DNA of 64,000 nt, taken from an uncultured Eubacteriales bacterium. Lineage in GTDB: Bacteria; Bacillota; Clostridia; Oscillospirales; Oscillospiraceae. The stretch is from positions 1 through 64,000 of the forward strand of contig URDG01000011.1 in assembly GCA_900546515.1 (NCBI GenBank). Reading direction: 5' to 3'. Below, piece by piece: positions 25,386 to 34,159 of this stretch (its first letter is position 1; the number at the start of each line of letters is the position of its first letter). The notes beneath the pieces were generated by a model that saw only the letters and a program-made list of their open reading frames with translations, did no database searches and was not told where the DNA came from. The position numbers were made by a program, and so were the translations under genes.

Positions 25386-26539
25386 TACTGCTGCACCTCC
25401 TTGTTCTTGCTCGCCGTGAGCTGGAATATGCTTATCGCCGCGACAAGGACGAAGAACATCACTGCCTTTGCCTGACCGACGCCGCGGTTGGTGGTGCTGG
25501 CATAGAAGGAGTTATAGATATTCAGCGCCAGCATCTCTGTCGTTTTGAGCGTCTCGCCGCCGGACTGGATAAACGGCCGCCCTGCGGTGAGCGCAAGGTT
25601 CTGGTCAAAGAGCTTGAAAGAGTTCGTGAGCGTGAGGAACGTGCAGATGGTGATGGACGGCATGACGTTCGGTATCGTGACCTTCCACAGCGTCTGCCAT
25701 GCGTTTGCACCGTCTATCCTCGCAGCCTCAAGTATATCCTCCGGCACGGCCTGCAGGCCCGCTATATATATTATCATCATATAGCCTATCTGCTGCCACG
25801 CCATCAGTATCTGCAATCCCCAGAAGCCGTATTCGGTCTTGAGGAGGATGGAGGTCCCGTAGCGCGAGAGGATGCCGTCGAATATCATCGCCCATATGTA
25901 GCCGAGCACGATGCCGCCGATGAGGTTCGGCATGAAGAAGACCGTTCTGAATATGTTCGTGCCCCTTATCCCCCTTGTCAGGGCGTAGGCTACGGCAAAC
26001 GAGAGGATGTTGATCGCAAGCAGCGAAACTATTGCAAACAGCGCCGTATACCAGAAGGCGTGGAGGAACGTGCTGTCCTTAAAAGCGTTCACATAGTTGT
26101 CAAGGCCGATCCATGTCCACTTGCTCGTGGTCTTGAAGCGGCAGAAGGACAGGAATATGCCCTTTACGAACGGGTACAGGAAGCCCAGGCAGAAAGCCGC
26201 AAAGGTCGGCGCAAGAAATATGATGTACATTTTCTGTATCGGCCGGCGGATGAGCTTTGAGTTATGGGAAGCATTGTCCCTGTGCTTCCACTCTACGCCG
26301 TTGAGCACGCCTCCGATCAGCAGCAGACCCACGAGCGCGAGCGTTGTATTGTCCCACACGGGCAGCTTTTCCATCGTCTTTGCAAAGCTGACCAGTCCCC
26401 CGCTCACTCCCATGAGCTCGAGGATCTTGTCCATATCCCCCGAGACACTGAGCATGCCGACAAGCGTCATCAGCGCGCCGAGGATGATAACGATCGCTTT
26501 TGCGGCCGTACTGAGGCCGCCTTTCGCACTTTTGTTCAT
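25385..26539 (-). CDS. Carbohydrate ABC transporter permease, MalF type
   Basis: A permease of about 384 residues. An extra N-terminal part of about 90 residues holds two hydrophobic segments (IVIILGALMTLVGMLSVSGD and TTLALVGLLLIGGVLNG) before the usual MalF-type six-helix core starting at YIIFLAPTFAAFCLGFLYPF. The EAA loop is EAARIDGANAWQTLWKVTIP. ATG 26539 is preferred because GGGGGAG lies 6 nt upstream; it abuts the ATG at 26545. It follows the binding-protein gene after a 203-bp gap containing hairpins, and overlaps the MalG-type gene by one base. Confidence 0.92.
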   Translation of the reverse strand: MNKSAKGGLSTAAKAIVIILGALMTLVGMLSVSGDMDKILELMGVSGGLVSFAKTMEKLPVWDNTTLALVGLLLIGGVLNGVEWKHRDNASHNSKLIRRPIQKMYIIFLAPTFAAFCLGFLYPFVKGIFLSFCRFKTTSKWTWIGLDNYVNAFKDSTFLHAFWYTALFAIVSLLAINILSFAVAYALTRGIRGTNIFRTVFFMPNLIGGIVLGYIWAMIFDGILSRYGTSILLKTEYGFWGLQILMAWQQIGYMMIIYIAGLQAVPEDILEAARIDGANAWQTLWKVTIPNVMPSITICTFLTLTNSFKLFDQNLALTAGRPFIQSGGETLKTTEMLALNIYNSFYASTTNRGVGQAKAVMFFVLVAAISIFQLTASKNKEVQQ

Positions 26540-26589
26540 ACGCATCTCCCCCTTGTAAATTTTATTCTCAAAGAGACCTGCGGCTGGCC

Positions 26590-26605
26590 CCGCACTTTTC
26601 CGGAG
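26590..26605. repeat. 16-bp motif repeated between operon genes
   Basis: CCGCACTTTTCCGGAG here is identical to 24483-24498. Both copies lie just downstream or upstream of permease genes in intergenic hairpin regions, so they may be processing or partial termination elements. Confidence 0.5.
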
Positions 26606-26680
26606 CTACCCGCAGAGCTCTTTTCCGCTGCATTCCCTGCGTCAGCGGCGCACGATACGTCTGCCGCGCCGCCTTAAACG

Positions 26681-26708
26681 TGAGGGCGAGCGGTAAAGCT
26701 CGCCCTCA
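26681..26708. terminator. Hairpin between the binding-protein and permease genes
   Basis: Perfect 11-bp stem TGAGGGCGAGC / GCTCGCCCTCA, 40 nt after the binding-protein stop and without a good T run. Such stems commonly protect or partially terminate the message so that binding protein is made in excess of permeases. Confidence 0.65.
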
Positions 26709-26748
26709 TCAAGGTACAAGTTACTTATTTGCCGTACAGAGCACCTTA

Positions 26749-28095
26749 TCAGGAGCGCTCGTTTGCGTACTGGGTCGCCCAGCCGTCAACAAACGCGGAG
26801 ACAACAGCGTCCCAATCGCCGGTGCCGGCGGTGTACTGGCCGAGTGCGTCAACAACAGCTGCGCGCCAGTCATCGACTGCGGGAGTGTAGTTGAATGCCC
26901 AGGTCACAACGTATTTGCCCTCAGCGGTGAGATCGTTTGCATCTGCAAAGAATACGTTCTCAGGAGTCTTTGCAGACTTGAAGGGGCAGGGGCCAAACTG
27001 CTCTGCGAGCAGAGTGGTGCCTTCGTCGGAGGTGACGACCCACTTCATGAAGTCGAGAGTAGCCTGAATGTCGGCCTCGTCTGCCTCAGCATTGACTGCC
27101 CAGCAGTTCTCGGTGCCGGAGCACAGGCCGGCATCCTCTTCACCCTCAACACCGCAGTAGATGGGGATCATCTGGAGGTTTGCAGGATCCATGCCGAAGT
27201 TGCCGACAAGGTTGGAGTACTCCCAGGAACCGTTCTGATAGAACACGGCCTCGCCGTTGCCGAACTCGGCCTCGGAAGCGTCGCCGGTAGCGGCGAGCAG
27301 GTCAGCGCCGGTGGTTGCGGAATCGGTGGTGTACAGATCCCAGATAGCCTTGAAGTTGTCGAGGTAAGCGCCGGTGATGGTGGCGGGCTTAGAGGTCACG
27401 CCGTCATCGCGGAACTCATAGTACAGAGGCATATTTGCAAGGTGGCCGGAGAAGCGCCAGCTGGAGGAGCCGTCCAGACCTGCGGAGGAGAATGCATCGA
27501 AGCCGAGCTCGGAAGCGCGGGCGTGGATGTCGTCAGCAACAGCCTTGAGAGACTCGAAGTTGGTGATCTCGTCGATGCTGTGGCCGGCCTGCTCGAGGAG
27601 AGCCTTGTTGACGATGATGCCGAAGCACTCGTAGCAGTAGCCGATGGAGTAGGTGAAGCCGTCGTCGCCGACCATGTCGAAGGCGTGGGTGGTCATCTCG
27701 TTCCACACGTCGGTGTTGGTCAGATCGTAGCAGTACTCACCCCAGGTGTCGACTGCGCCCTGGTTGCCGACCTGGAACATGGTGGGAGCTTCGCTCTTGT
27801 CCATCTCGGCGGTGAGGGTCTCCTGATAGGTGCCGGAAGCCGCGGTGACGATCTTCACGGGGACGCCGGTCTGCTCGGTGTAGGTCTTGGCAAGGGTCTG
27901 CCAGGCCTCATCGGACTCGGGCTTGAAGTTGAGGTAGTAAACGGAACCTTCCGCTGCGGGAGCTTCCTCGGCGGGAGCCTCGGTCGCAGCGTCTGCTGCG
28001 GGTGCCTCGGTGGCTGCGGGAGCCGCGGAAGAGCCGCATGCGCACAGTGCAAAGATCATGCACAGTGCAAGAAGCATTGCAAGAATCTTTTTCAT
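26749..28095 (-). CDS. Sugar ABC transporter substrate-binding lipoprotein
   Basis: A 448-residue family 1 extracellular solute-binding protein. A lipoprotein signal peptide (MKKILAMLLALCMIFALCAC, Cys20) is followed by an alanine/proline/glutamate-rich linker (TEAPAADAATEAPAEE) and then the binding fold with ELGFDAFSSAGLDGSSSWRF and GEAVFYQNGSWEYSNL. ATG 28095 follows AAGGAG; in-frame codons further upstream lack a ribosome site. It captures an alpha-glucan, judged by the malQ gene in the same operon. It lies between lacI (108 bp upstream) and the permeases. Confidence 0.92.
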   Translation of the reverse strand: MKKILAMLLALCMIFALCACGSSAAPAATEAPAADAATEAPAEEAPAAEGSVYYLNFKPESDEAWQTLAKTYTEQTGVPVKIVTAASGTYQETLTAEMDKSEAPTMFQVGNQGAVDTWGEYCYDLTNTDVWNEMTTHAFDMVGDDGFTYSIGYCYECFGIIVNKALLEQAGHSIDEITNFESLKAVADDIHARASELGFDAFSSAGLDGSSSWRFSGHLANMPLYYEFRDDGVTSKPATITGAYLDNFKAIWDLYTTDSATTGADLLAATGDASEAEFGNGEAVFYQNGSWEYSNLVGNFGMDPANLQMIPIYCGVEGEEDAGLCSGTENCWAVNAEADEADIQATLDFMKWVVTSDEGTTLLAEQFGPCPFKSAKTPENVFFADANDLTAEGKYVVTWAFNYTPAVDDWRAAVVDALGQYTAGTGDWDAVVSAFVDGWATQYANERS

Positions 28096-28169
28096 TTGGT
28101 AGTTTCTCCTTTTCAGAATTTTTCCCGTTTTCAGGCGGACCATCCGCCCGCGCGGGTATGGTATCTTCA

Positions 28170-28184
28170 CATCGCAGCGCGATG
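28170..28184. promoter_or_regulatory. Perfect inverted repeat upstream of the binding-protein gene
   Basis: CATCGC-AGC-GCGATG is a 6-bp palindrome with a 3-bp centre in the gap between lacI and the binding-protein gene. It could be an operator or a small RNA stem. A second stem GGCGGA-CCA-TCCGCC lies closer to the gene. Confidence 0.3.
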
Positions 28185-28203
28185 AGAAAATCATGTTTGC
28201 GTC

Positions 28204-29223
28204 TCAGCCGTCTATCCGCCGGACTGATGCGCCCGGCCGGATGCTTGCCGCGGCGCAGAGGTGGCGGGACTTGACCTTCCCGTCGAGCATATCCAGCAGA
28301 ATGCACACGCTCTCGCGCCCCATTTCCTCTGCCGGCTGCACGAGCGTCGTCAGCGTCGGCGAGACATATTCGGACACGCTCAGTCCGTCTATGGCGATGA
28401 CCGACACGTCCTCGGGGACTCGCTTTCCCCTGTCCTCAAGAGCCTTCATTGCGGCGATGGCCGTGGTATCGGACAGCATGAAAAGTCCCGTGAACTCCGC
28501 GCCGCCGTCGACCATTCTGCACACGCCGTCATAGCTCTCTTTCATATCAAAGCAGCCGCCCGTCTCCGCGACGAGCGCCGCATCGTACTCAATGCCGTGG
28601 TCTTTCAGCGCAGCCCTGTAGCCGTTGAAGCGCAGCTCGCTCACCGAGCGGTCGCTGCAGCTCGGCACTACCGCCGCAATGCGCCTGTGGCCAAGCTCTA
28701 TGAGCATTTCAACAGCCCTGTAGGCCGTCATATAGTCGTCTATCGAAACGGAGGAATAATCGTCCTCCCCGAGATCGCCGAAGCAGTTTGTGTAGGAGCA
28801 GCAGACATACGGCACGCCCACGAGTGAAAGCTCCGAAGGCGTGTAATCAAAACGCCCGCCGAGGAACAGCAGGCCGCGCAGCTTCTTTTCCCGTTCGAGT
28901 ATCGCGCCGGCCTTGACCTCGTCTGCGTCGGAGTCTATGAAATGCAGCACCATCGTGTAGCCGCTGCGCTCTATCTCGCGCGAAACGGTCTTGAGCATTT
29001 CGGCAAAGAAAAGATTCCCCGTGCCGCGGACTATAACGCCTATTGAATCGGAGCGGCTGCGCACAAGGTCGCGTGCGCTGTTATTTGGGATATAGCCCTT
29101 GTCCTCAACGACGCCGAGCACTCTGCGCCGTACATCCTCGCTCACGTCCGGGCGGTTGTTCAGCACACGGGATACCGTGCTCACGCTCACTCCGCAGGCC
29201 TTTGCTATATCCTTTATCGTCAT
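28204..29223 (-). CDS. LacI family transcriptional regulator
   Basis: A 339-residue repressor. Helix-turn-helix MTIKDIAKACGVSVSTVSRV at residues 1-20 with hinge PNNSARDLVRSRSDSIGVIV, then a periplasmic-binding-like effector domain (GLFMLSDTTAIAAMKALEDR, VIAIDGLSVSEYVSPTLTTL). ATG 29223 follows GGGGAGG. It is the first gene of the transporter operon. An 18-bp near-perfect palindrome of the LacI operator type (29267-29284) lies between the promoter and this gene, so it probably represses its own operon until the sugar or a derivative is present. Confidence 0.92.
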   Translation of the reverse strand: MTIKDIAKACGVSVSTVSRVLNNRPDVSEDVRRRVLGVVEDKGYIPNNSARDLVRSRSDSIGVIVRGTGNLFFAEMLKTVSREIERSGYTMVLHFIDSDADEVKAGAILEREKKLRGLLFLGGRFDYTPSELSLVGVPYVCCSYTNCFGDLGEDDYSSVSIDDYMTAYRAVEMLIELGHRRIAAVVPSCSDRSVSELRFNGYRAALKDHGIEYDAALVAETGGCFDMKESYDGVCRMVDGGAEFTGLFMLSDTTAIAAMKALEDRGKRVPEDVSVIAIDGLSVSEYVSPTLTTLVQPAEEMGRESVCILLDMLDGKVKSRHLCAAASIRPGASVRRIDG

Positions 29224-29266
29224 GCTGTTCCTCCCCGAGGTCAGCTTCTCCGAAATCGTCCTCGGC

Positions 29267-29284
29267 AACGTTTCCGGTAACGTT
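29267..29284. promoter_or_regulatory. LacI-type operator
   Basis: AACGTTTCCGGTAACGTT is palindromic at 16 of 18 positions and carries AACGTT half-sites like many LacI-family operators. It lies about 20 bp downstream of the -10 box of the promoter at 29304-29332, a position suited to blocking transcription. Confidence 0.7.
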
Positions 29285-29303
29285 TTCAGTTCCTCTGTGA
29301 CTA

Positions 29304-29332
29304 ATATTAGCAAGCATTTATTGCAAAGTCAA
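29304..29332 (-). promoter_or_regulatory. Sigma-A-type promoter of the lacI-sugar uptake operon
   Basis: On the minus strand: TTGACT (29327-29332), 17-bp spacer, TAATAT (29304-29309). Confidence 0.65.
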
Positions 29333-29410
29333 CAAAACTGTGACGAACGCCTGCATTTTTGGAGCAATGCCCAAATTCTGCTGTCATTTTTTGAACAAAA
29401 TCACAACAGA

Positions 29411-29443
29411 AATCGCGGACCGGCGTGTTGCGGTCCGCGATTT
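29411..29443. terminator. Terminator after the PfkB kinase gene
   Basis: Stem AATCGCGGACC / GGTCCGCGATT around a 10-nt loop, between the kinase stop codon and the next promoter. It separates the kinase transcript from the lacI operon. Confidence 0.65.
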
Positions 29444-29461
29444 TCAGCATAATATCAAATT

Positions 29462-30394
29462 TTAATCCACCACGTCGATGTCCAGGCCGAGCTCGCGCGG
29501 GAGAAAGCGCGGGCAGACGTTCTCCGATACGGTTATGACCGATGACGCCAGCTGCGTGCCGATCTGCACGGCCTCGCGCATCGTCTTTCCGTAGGTCAGT
29601 CCTATCGCAACTCCGGCGCAGAACGCGTCGCCCGCGCCGGTGGTGTCCCTTACCTTGACGCGGCGTGCGGGATAGACGCCCTTGTCGCCGTGCATGTCGG
29701 CATATACCGCGCCGCGGCTGCCAAGCGTGACGACCATTGCCGGTATACGCGCGCTGACAACTCTCTTGGACAGCTCTTCGCACAGCTCCTCGGGCTCCAG
29801 CTCCTGCATGTCGCTTACAAACAGGATGTCCGCCTCCTCGGCATTGCACACGAAGCAGTCTATGGACTGGAGAAAATCGCGCCGCTGCGAGGCTATGCTC
29901 ATATTTGCCACGACTGCATACACGCGCTTATGATACTTCTCCGCGTATTTGAATACGCTCTTGATGATCTCCTTGTCGAGGTCGATCTCCAGCACGATGC
30001 TGTCGCAGTCGGCAAATATCTCGTCGCCCCGCTCCTCGATCATCTGCGCCAGCGCATCCATCGCCGGCCGCTTGGATATGGAGGCGACAATGTCGCCGGT
30101 CTCGTCGAACACCGCGAGCCACATGCCCATGCTGTCAGGCACCGTGAGAACGCAGCTTGTGTCAACCTTGTGGTTTTTCAGCTTGCGCAGGACCTCCGCG
30201 CCCTCCGCGCTGTCATCCACCATGCTCACAAAGCGCGGGCGCAGCTCCACATTCGCAATATCCTCCGCGACATTACGGCCCACGCCGCCGTGCACGGTCT
30301 CGACCCTGCCGGCATTGCGGCCTCCGGGAATATAATTGTCATCCGGGAAGCCCTTTATATCCACAAAAACGGTGCCGATCACAACTATAGCCAT
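29462..30394 (-). CDS. PfkB family carbohydrate or nucleoside kinase
   Basis: A 310-residue ribokinase-fold kinase. The N-terminal glycine motif GGVGRNVAEDIA near residue 36 and the C-terminal anion-hole motif DTTGAGDAFCAGVAIG near residue 245 (catalytic Asp) are both intact. The family covers ribokinase, fructokinase, adenosine and pseudouridine kinases. The start VVIGTVFVDIKGFP with NYIPGGRNAG does not let me choose among them. It lies upstream of the sugar-uptake operon but is separated from it by a terminator and promoter, so a shared pathway is possible rather than shown. Confidence 0.85.
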   Translation of the reverse strand: MAIVVIGTVFVDIKGFPDDNYIPGGRNAGRVETVHGGVGRNVAEDIANVELRPRFVSMVDDSAEGAEVLRKLKNHKVDTSCVLTVPDSMGMWLAVFDETGDIVASISKRPAMDALAQMIEERGDEIFADCDSIVLEIDLDKEIIKSVFKYAEKYHKRVYAVVANMSIASQRRDFLQSIDCFVCNAEEADILFVSDMQELEPEELCEELSKRVVSARIPAMVVTLGSRGAVYADMHGDKGVYPARRVKVRDTTGAGDAFCAGVAIGLTYGKTMREAVQIGTQLASSVITVSENVCPRFLPRELGLDIDVVD

Positions 30395-30460
30395 ATCTCC
30401 GACCTCTTTCTATGTAATAGATAGATTATACCCTATTGCGCCGCCCGGCGCAAGCTTGCT

Positions 30461-31171
30461 CTACAGACTTGGCACCGGCGTGTCGTTCAGGCGCTTTTTC
30501 CGCTGCTTCCAGTCCGGCATGAGCCGCGTCATATCGGCGTGGAAGGCCGGTGAATGATCCGGATGCAGAAAGTGGCAGAACTCATGCACCACTACGTATT
30601 CTATGCACTCCGCGTCTGCGTGGACAAGCCCGGTGTTGAACGTCAATATGCCGCGCATGGGCTGGCAGCTCCCCCACCGGCTCGTCATGCGGCGGAATTT
30701 TATCTCCGGCCATGCGACGCCCGCGCGCTCAAACACGGGGTATACGCGCTTGCAGCAATCCGTCACCGCCTGAATGCACTGCTCCCTGAGCCATTTGTCG
30801 AGCGTTCTCTGCCGCAGCCCGGCATTCTCCGGCTCCTTCAGTGTGATGATCACCGCGCCGCCGGCATACTGCACCCCGTTTCCGGCGCCCTGCCGCACGT
30901 ATATCGGGCAGTTCCTACCGAAAAGACGCACGGCGCGCCCCTCCGCGCAGTCGCGCAGCTTTTCCATCCGCTCTCCGGCGCGCCGCCGGTGCTCGAGAAT
31001 ATAGTCCGCGTTTGAAAGGATGAGCCGGTCTATCGCCGGCTGCGGCACTCCGCGCGCGGCGGAGACGTATATGCTGCCGTCGGGCCGGATGCGCAGATTT
31101 ATATTTTTGACGCGCTTGCGCTCCAGCGTATATTCTACCCGCTCCCCGCGGAGCGTGATCTCCTTCTGCAT
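30461..31171 (-). CDS. YgjP/DUF45-type zinc metallopeptidase
   Basis: A 236-residue protein with the YgjP-like domain (SprT/WLM relatives). The zinc motif is VVHEFCHFLHPDHSPAFHAD near residue 185, with two histidines in HEFCH and a third in HSPAF, as in this family. Upstream segments KNINLRIRPDGSIYVSAARG and RMTSRWGSCQPMRGILTFNT are diagnostic. The physiological substrate is unknown. It lies 4 nt downstream of argF and was probably transcribed with it. Confidence 0.9.
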   Translation of the reverse strand: MQKEITLRGERVEYTLERKRVKNINLRIRPDGSIYVSAARGVPQPAIDRLILSNADYILEHRRRAGERMEKLRDCAEGRAVRLFGRNCPIYVRQGAGNGVQYAGGAVIITLKEPENAGLRQRTLDKWLREQCIQAVTDCCKRVYPVFERAGVAWPEIKFRRMTSRWGSCQPMRGILTFNTGLVHADAECIEYVVVHEFCHFLHPDHSPAFHADMTRLMPDWKQRKKRLNDTPVPSL

Positions 31172-31175
31172 TCTC

Positions 31176-32165
31176 TCAGCAGAGCGTGGCGTAAAGCAGC
31201 GCCTTTATCGTGTGCATGCGGTTTTCGGCCTCATCAAACACGACGGACTGCTTTGATCCGAACACCTCGTCCGTTACCTCCAGCTCGCTCATTCCGAAGC
31301 GTTCGGCTATCTTAGCGCCGGTCTCGGTGTTTTCATCGTGGTACGCCGGAAGGCAGTGCATGAATATTGCCTCAGGTTTCGCGTTCGCCATGACCCCGGC
31401 GTTTACCTGATACGGCCGCAGCAGGCGGATGCGCTCTGCCCAGACCGAGTCCGGCTCGCCCATGGACACCCATGTGTCCGTGCATATGACGTCCGCGCCG
31501 GAGCTGCCCCCCTGCACGTCCTCCGTGAGCCTCACAGAGCCGCCGGTCTCCTCCGCCGCCGCGCGCGCTTTCTCAACAAGCCATTCCGCCGGGAACAGCT
31601 CATGCGGGGCGCAGGCCGTGAAGTTTATACCCATTTTCGCGCACGCGACCATGAGCGAGTTGCCCATGTTGCTGCGCGCGTCGCCCATATATGTGAAGTT
31701 CAGCCCCTTGAGCCGTCCGAGCTTTTCCTCCATCGTCAGAAGATCCGCAAGCATCTGCGTGGGGTGGAACTGATCGGTCAGTCCGTTCCAGACAGGCACG
31801 CCCGAATACTCCGCCAGCGTCTCTGCGGTCGACTGCGCAAACCCTCTGTATTCTATGCCGTCATACATGCGGCCCAGCACGCGCGCCGTATCGGCGGCGC
31901 TCTCCTTTTTCCCCATCTGCGAGGTGCCCGGCCCGATATATGTCACGCCGAGGCCGAGATCCATACCGGCCACCTCAAAGGCGCAGCGCGTGCGCGTGGA
32001 GGTTTTTTCAAAGATCAGCACAATATTTTTGCCCTCAAGGTACCTGTGCGGCACACCGCAGCGCTTGAGCCGCTTGAACTCAGCCGCCGTGTCCAGCAGA
32101 TAACGTATCTCCTCCGGCGTATAGTCGAGCAGCGTGAGCATGCTTCTTCCCCTTATATTGACCAT
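31176..32165 (-). CDS. argF: Ornithine carbamoyltransferase
   Basis: A 329-residue enzyme forming citrulline from ornithine and carbamoyl phosphate in arginine synthesis or catabolism. The carbamoyl-phosphate motif EKTSTRTRCAFE, the FHPTQMLADLLTM motif and the ornithine-site motif MHCLPAYHD are intact. The start at ATG 32165 (MVNIRGRSMLTLLDYTPEE) matches the family N-terminus. An ATG eight codons later has a closer AAGGGGAAG site and could be used instead. No other arginine genes are adjacent. Confidence 0.93.
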   Translation of the reverse strand: MVNIRGRSMLTLLDYTPEEIRYLLDTAAEFKRLKRCGVPHRYLEGKNIVLIFEKTSTRTRCAFEVAGMDLGLGVTYIGPGTSQMGKKESAADTARVLGRMYDGIEYRGFAQSTAETLAEYSGVPVWNGLTDQFHPTQMLADLLTMEEKLGRLKGLNFTYMGDARSNMGNSLMVACAKMGINFTACAPHELFPAEWLVEKARAAAEETGGSVRLTEDVQGGSSGADVICTDTWVSMGEPDSVWAERIRLLRPYQVNAGVMANAKPEAIFMHCLPAYHDENTETGAKIAERFGMSELEVTDEVFGSKQSVVFDEAENRMHTIKALLYATLC

Positions 32166-32293
32166 TATGATCCATTCCCCTTCCGGCGCATATATTTTCG
32201 TGCACAGGCATCGGCTCTGTTTGAGCGCGCTGTCCGCTTTTCTGTATTCTACACGCAAACGGCATATTTGTCCAATACATTGTCCGACGCAAA

Positions 32294-32322
32294 AGCCGGC
32301 CCGGGAATATTCCCGAGCCGGC
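32294..32322. terminator. Terminator after the dehydratase operon
   Basis: Stem built of GCCGGC with CCGGGA, around loop ATAT, paired with TCCCG and GCCGGC. On the minus strand it is followed by TTTT, so it ends the dehydratase-small protein transcript. Confidence 0.7.
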
Positions 32323-32341
32323 CGGACTGCTTATTCTGCGG

Positions 32342-32527
32342 TCAGACGATCCTCTTGTCTCTGACCTGAGCGTCGTAGTGCTTGTTGAGAAGCGGCCTGA
32401 CGACATAATATATGAGCTTGTTCTCGCCGTTGAACATATACAGCGCGAAAGTCGCCACGAAGCCGATGAAGCCTATAAGTATAAGCTTGCCGATGAGCTT
32501 CATGAGGAAGCCGAAGAATTTCTTCAT
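32342..32527 (-). CDS. 61-residue single-pass membrane protein, last gene of the dehydratase operon
   Basis: The sequence has an amphipathic lysine/phenylalanine N-terminus (MKKFFGFLMKLIGKL), one membrane helix (ILIGFIGFVATFALYMF) and a basic tail ending in HYDAQVRDKRIV. AGGAAAGG lies at good distance before the ATG, and the gene is only 22 nt after the dehydratase subunit gene and before the operon terminator. These features argue for a real small protein rather than a chance frame. I do not recognise a family. It may anchor or assist the oxygen-sensitive dehydratase at the membrane, but that is inference from position only. Confidence 0.7.
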   Translation of the reverse strand: MKKFFGFLMKLIGKLILIGFIGFVATFALYMFNGENKLIYYVVRPLLNKHYDAQVRDKRIV

Positions 32528-32549
32528 ATTTCAGACCTTTCCTTTCCTA

Positions 32550-34157
32550 TCAGTATGCCATGGAATCGTCAAACTCCACGATGGTCGGGTCAAGCGGCTT
32601 CTCGTTGAGAACGACGGACATGTAATTATTGACGCAGTTTCTCATATCCTGACGGGAGACGGTGCGGCAGTCCTCAAGGTCATGCTCGATGAAGATGAAG
32701 TGGAAGCCGAGGTCGCGCGCCTGCTCCTCCATGACCGCGTGAACGCCGAGCATACCCTTGCAGGCGATGTTGTCGTTCATGAGCACCATGTCGCAGTCGA
32801 AGTTCTTCGCCCACTCCCAGATGGCGTTGACGTTCTCCCAGCCGCCGACGGCGTGGTGGCGCATCGTCGCCTTTTCCGAGAACAGCGCCAGATCCTTTAT
32901 CGCCTGCTCGGGGTCGGTGGTGCTTATCATGTTGTGCCCCATGGTGGAGTCCATGTTCAGCACGATGTTGATGCCCCAGCAGTTCTGTATCCATGTCGGG
33001 AAGTCGGTGTAATACACGGCGGACGGGCCCCACAGAAACGCGCGGTGGCGCGTCTTGCCGCCGAACGGCTCGTACCTCTCCTCATACGCCTTTCGCATGA
33101 TCTTGATGACCTTGCGATCGACCTTGTTGAAGTACGGGTCGGTGCCGTTGACGGAAGCCCATGAGTACAGGCGGTAGAGCGTCTCGGCGATGCCGACGAG
33201 CGCGGAATACTTCGTTTTGAAGATGTCCCACTTCTCCAGCTCTATGGTGTTCTGCTCGTTCATCAGCTCCGCGTACTTGAACAGCTCGTTCCAGTCGTAC
33301 TTCACGCCGTACTCGCGCTCGATGAACGCGATGGCGTCCTTGAGCATCTGCGTGGAGTAGGGGTGCGCCTCCGGCTCGTTGTGGCGCATGGCGAGCGTTA
33401 CCGGAAAGTCCGGCAGATCGACGCGGCGGCGCTGGAACATAGAGGTCGCCTCGGACGCGTTGCAGGGCATATTCGTCGTCACGAACGCCTTGCCTATCAG
33501 CGGGAAAGCGTCGTCTATGGCGACGCCGGTCTCCGCCGCGCAGCGCGAGCACACGTCGGCGGGAAGCCCGTAGGACTCCGCCACGTCTATGTAGTACGGC
33601 TCTATATGCTGGTCAACGTCGCATATGATGAACTCCGGCAGGGTCTGGAGCGGGAACGGGATGAGCCCCTTGAAGCCCATGAGAAACAGCGGGGGCAGCA
33701 CCTCGTCAAAGGGGATGAACTTGTCCGTCAGAGGTCCGCCGCCCAAGCGCCTGTCGTTTGCCAGCACCATGGCGATGCGCTTGGTGAGGCTCTGCACGAT
33801 GGCGTGCATATTCGCGTGCGCGATGCGCAGCTCGTAGCCGCGATAGCCCTCAAAGAGGCGGTCGATGAACATGAACGTGCCCAGGTACGAGCCCATCCAG
33901 CGGTACTCCCAGAAGCCCTTCAGGCACGGGATGGGCGCGGAGGCGACCATCTGCACCATGCTCAGAAGGTTATTGAGCCACTGGGTGTAATCGAAAAACG
34001 TGTCCTTTACGCCGCGCCACTCGCGCCATTTGGCAACGCCGGTCTTGTCGTAGTAGCGGCTGCGCTGACCGCCCACGCCGTGCTCCGCCTGCCAGATGGG
34101 GTCAAAGCGTTCGAGCTTTTTGTCTATGGAAGCGATAAGCTGATCTGTAATTTTCAT
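32550..34157 (-). CDS. 2-hydroxyacyl-CoA dehydratase family protein, large subunit
   Basis: A protein of about 535 residues in the HgdA/FldB/BcrB-BcrC superfamily of radical, iron-sulfur-dependent dehydratases and reductases. It is longer than the usual subunit of about 400-430 residues. Candidate cluster ligands are cysteines in SAPIPCLKGFWEYRW, VCSRCAAETG and TTNMPCNASEATSMF. ATG 34157 has GGAGGT upstream and lies 2 nt after the stop of the other subunit gene; a GTG at 34163 would overlap it. Such pairs dehydrate 2-hydroxyacyl-CoAs in amino-acid fermentation, or in related proteins reduce aromatic CoA esters. The substrate is unknown, and no activator ATPase gene is seen nearby. Confidence 0.88.
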   Translation of the reverse strand: MKITDQLIASIDKKLERFDPIWQAEHGVGGQRSRYYDKTGVAKWREWRGVKDTFFDYTQWLNNLLSMVQMVASAPIPCLKGFWEYRWMGSYLGTFMFIDRLFEGYRGYELRIAHANMHAIVQSLTKRIAMVLANDRRLGGGPLTDKFIPFDEVLPPLFLMGFKGLIPFPLQTLPEFIICDVDQHIEPYYIDVAESYGLPADVCSRCAAETGVAIDDAFPLIGKAFVTTNMPCNASEATSMFQRRRVDLPDFPVTLAMRHNEPEAHPYSTQMLKDAIAFIEREYGVKYDWNELFKYAELMNEQNTIELEKWDIFKTKYSALVGIAETLYRLYSWASVNGTDPYFNKVDRKVIKIMRKAYEERYEPFGGKTRHRAFLWGPSAVYYTDFPTWIQNCWGINIVLNMDSTMGHNMISTTDPEQAIKDLALFSEKATMRHHAVGGWENVNAIWEWAKNFDCDMVLMNDNIACKGMLGVHAVMEEQARDLGFHFIFIEHDLEDCRTVSRQDMRNCVNNYMSVVLNEKPLDPTIVEFDDSMAY

Positions 34158-34159
34158 CC

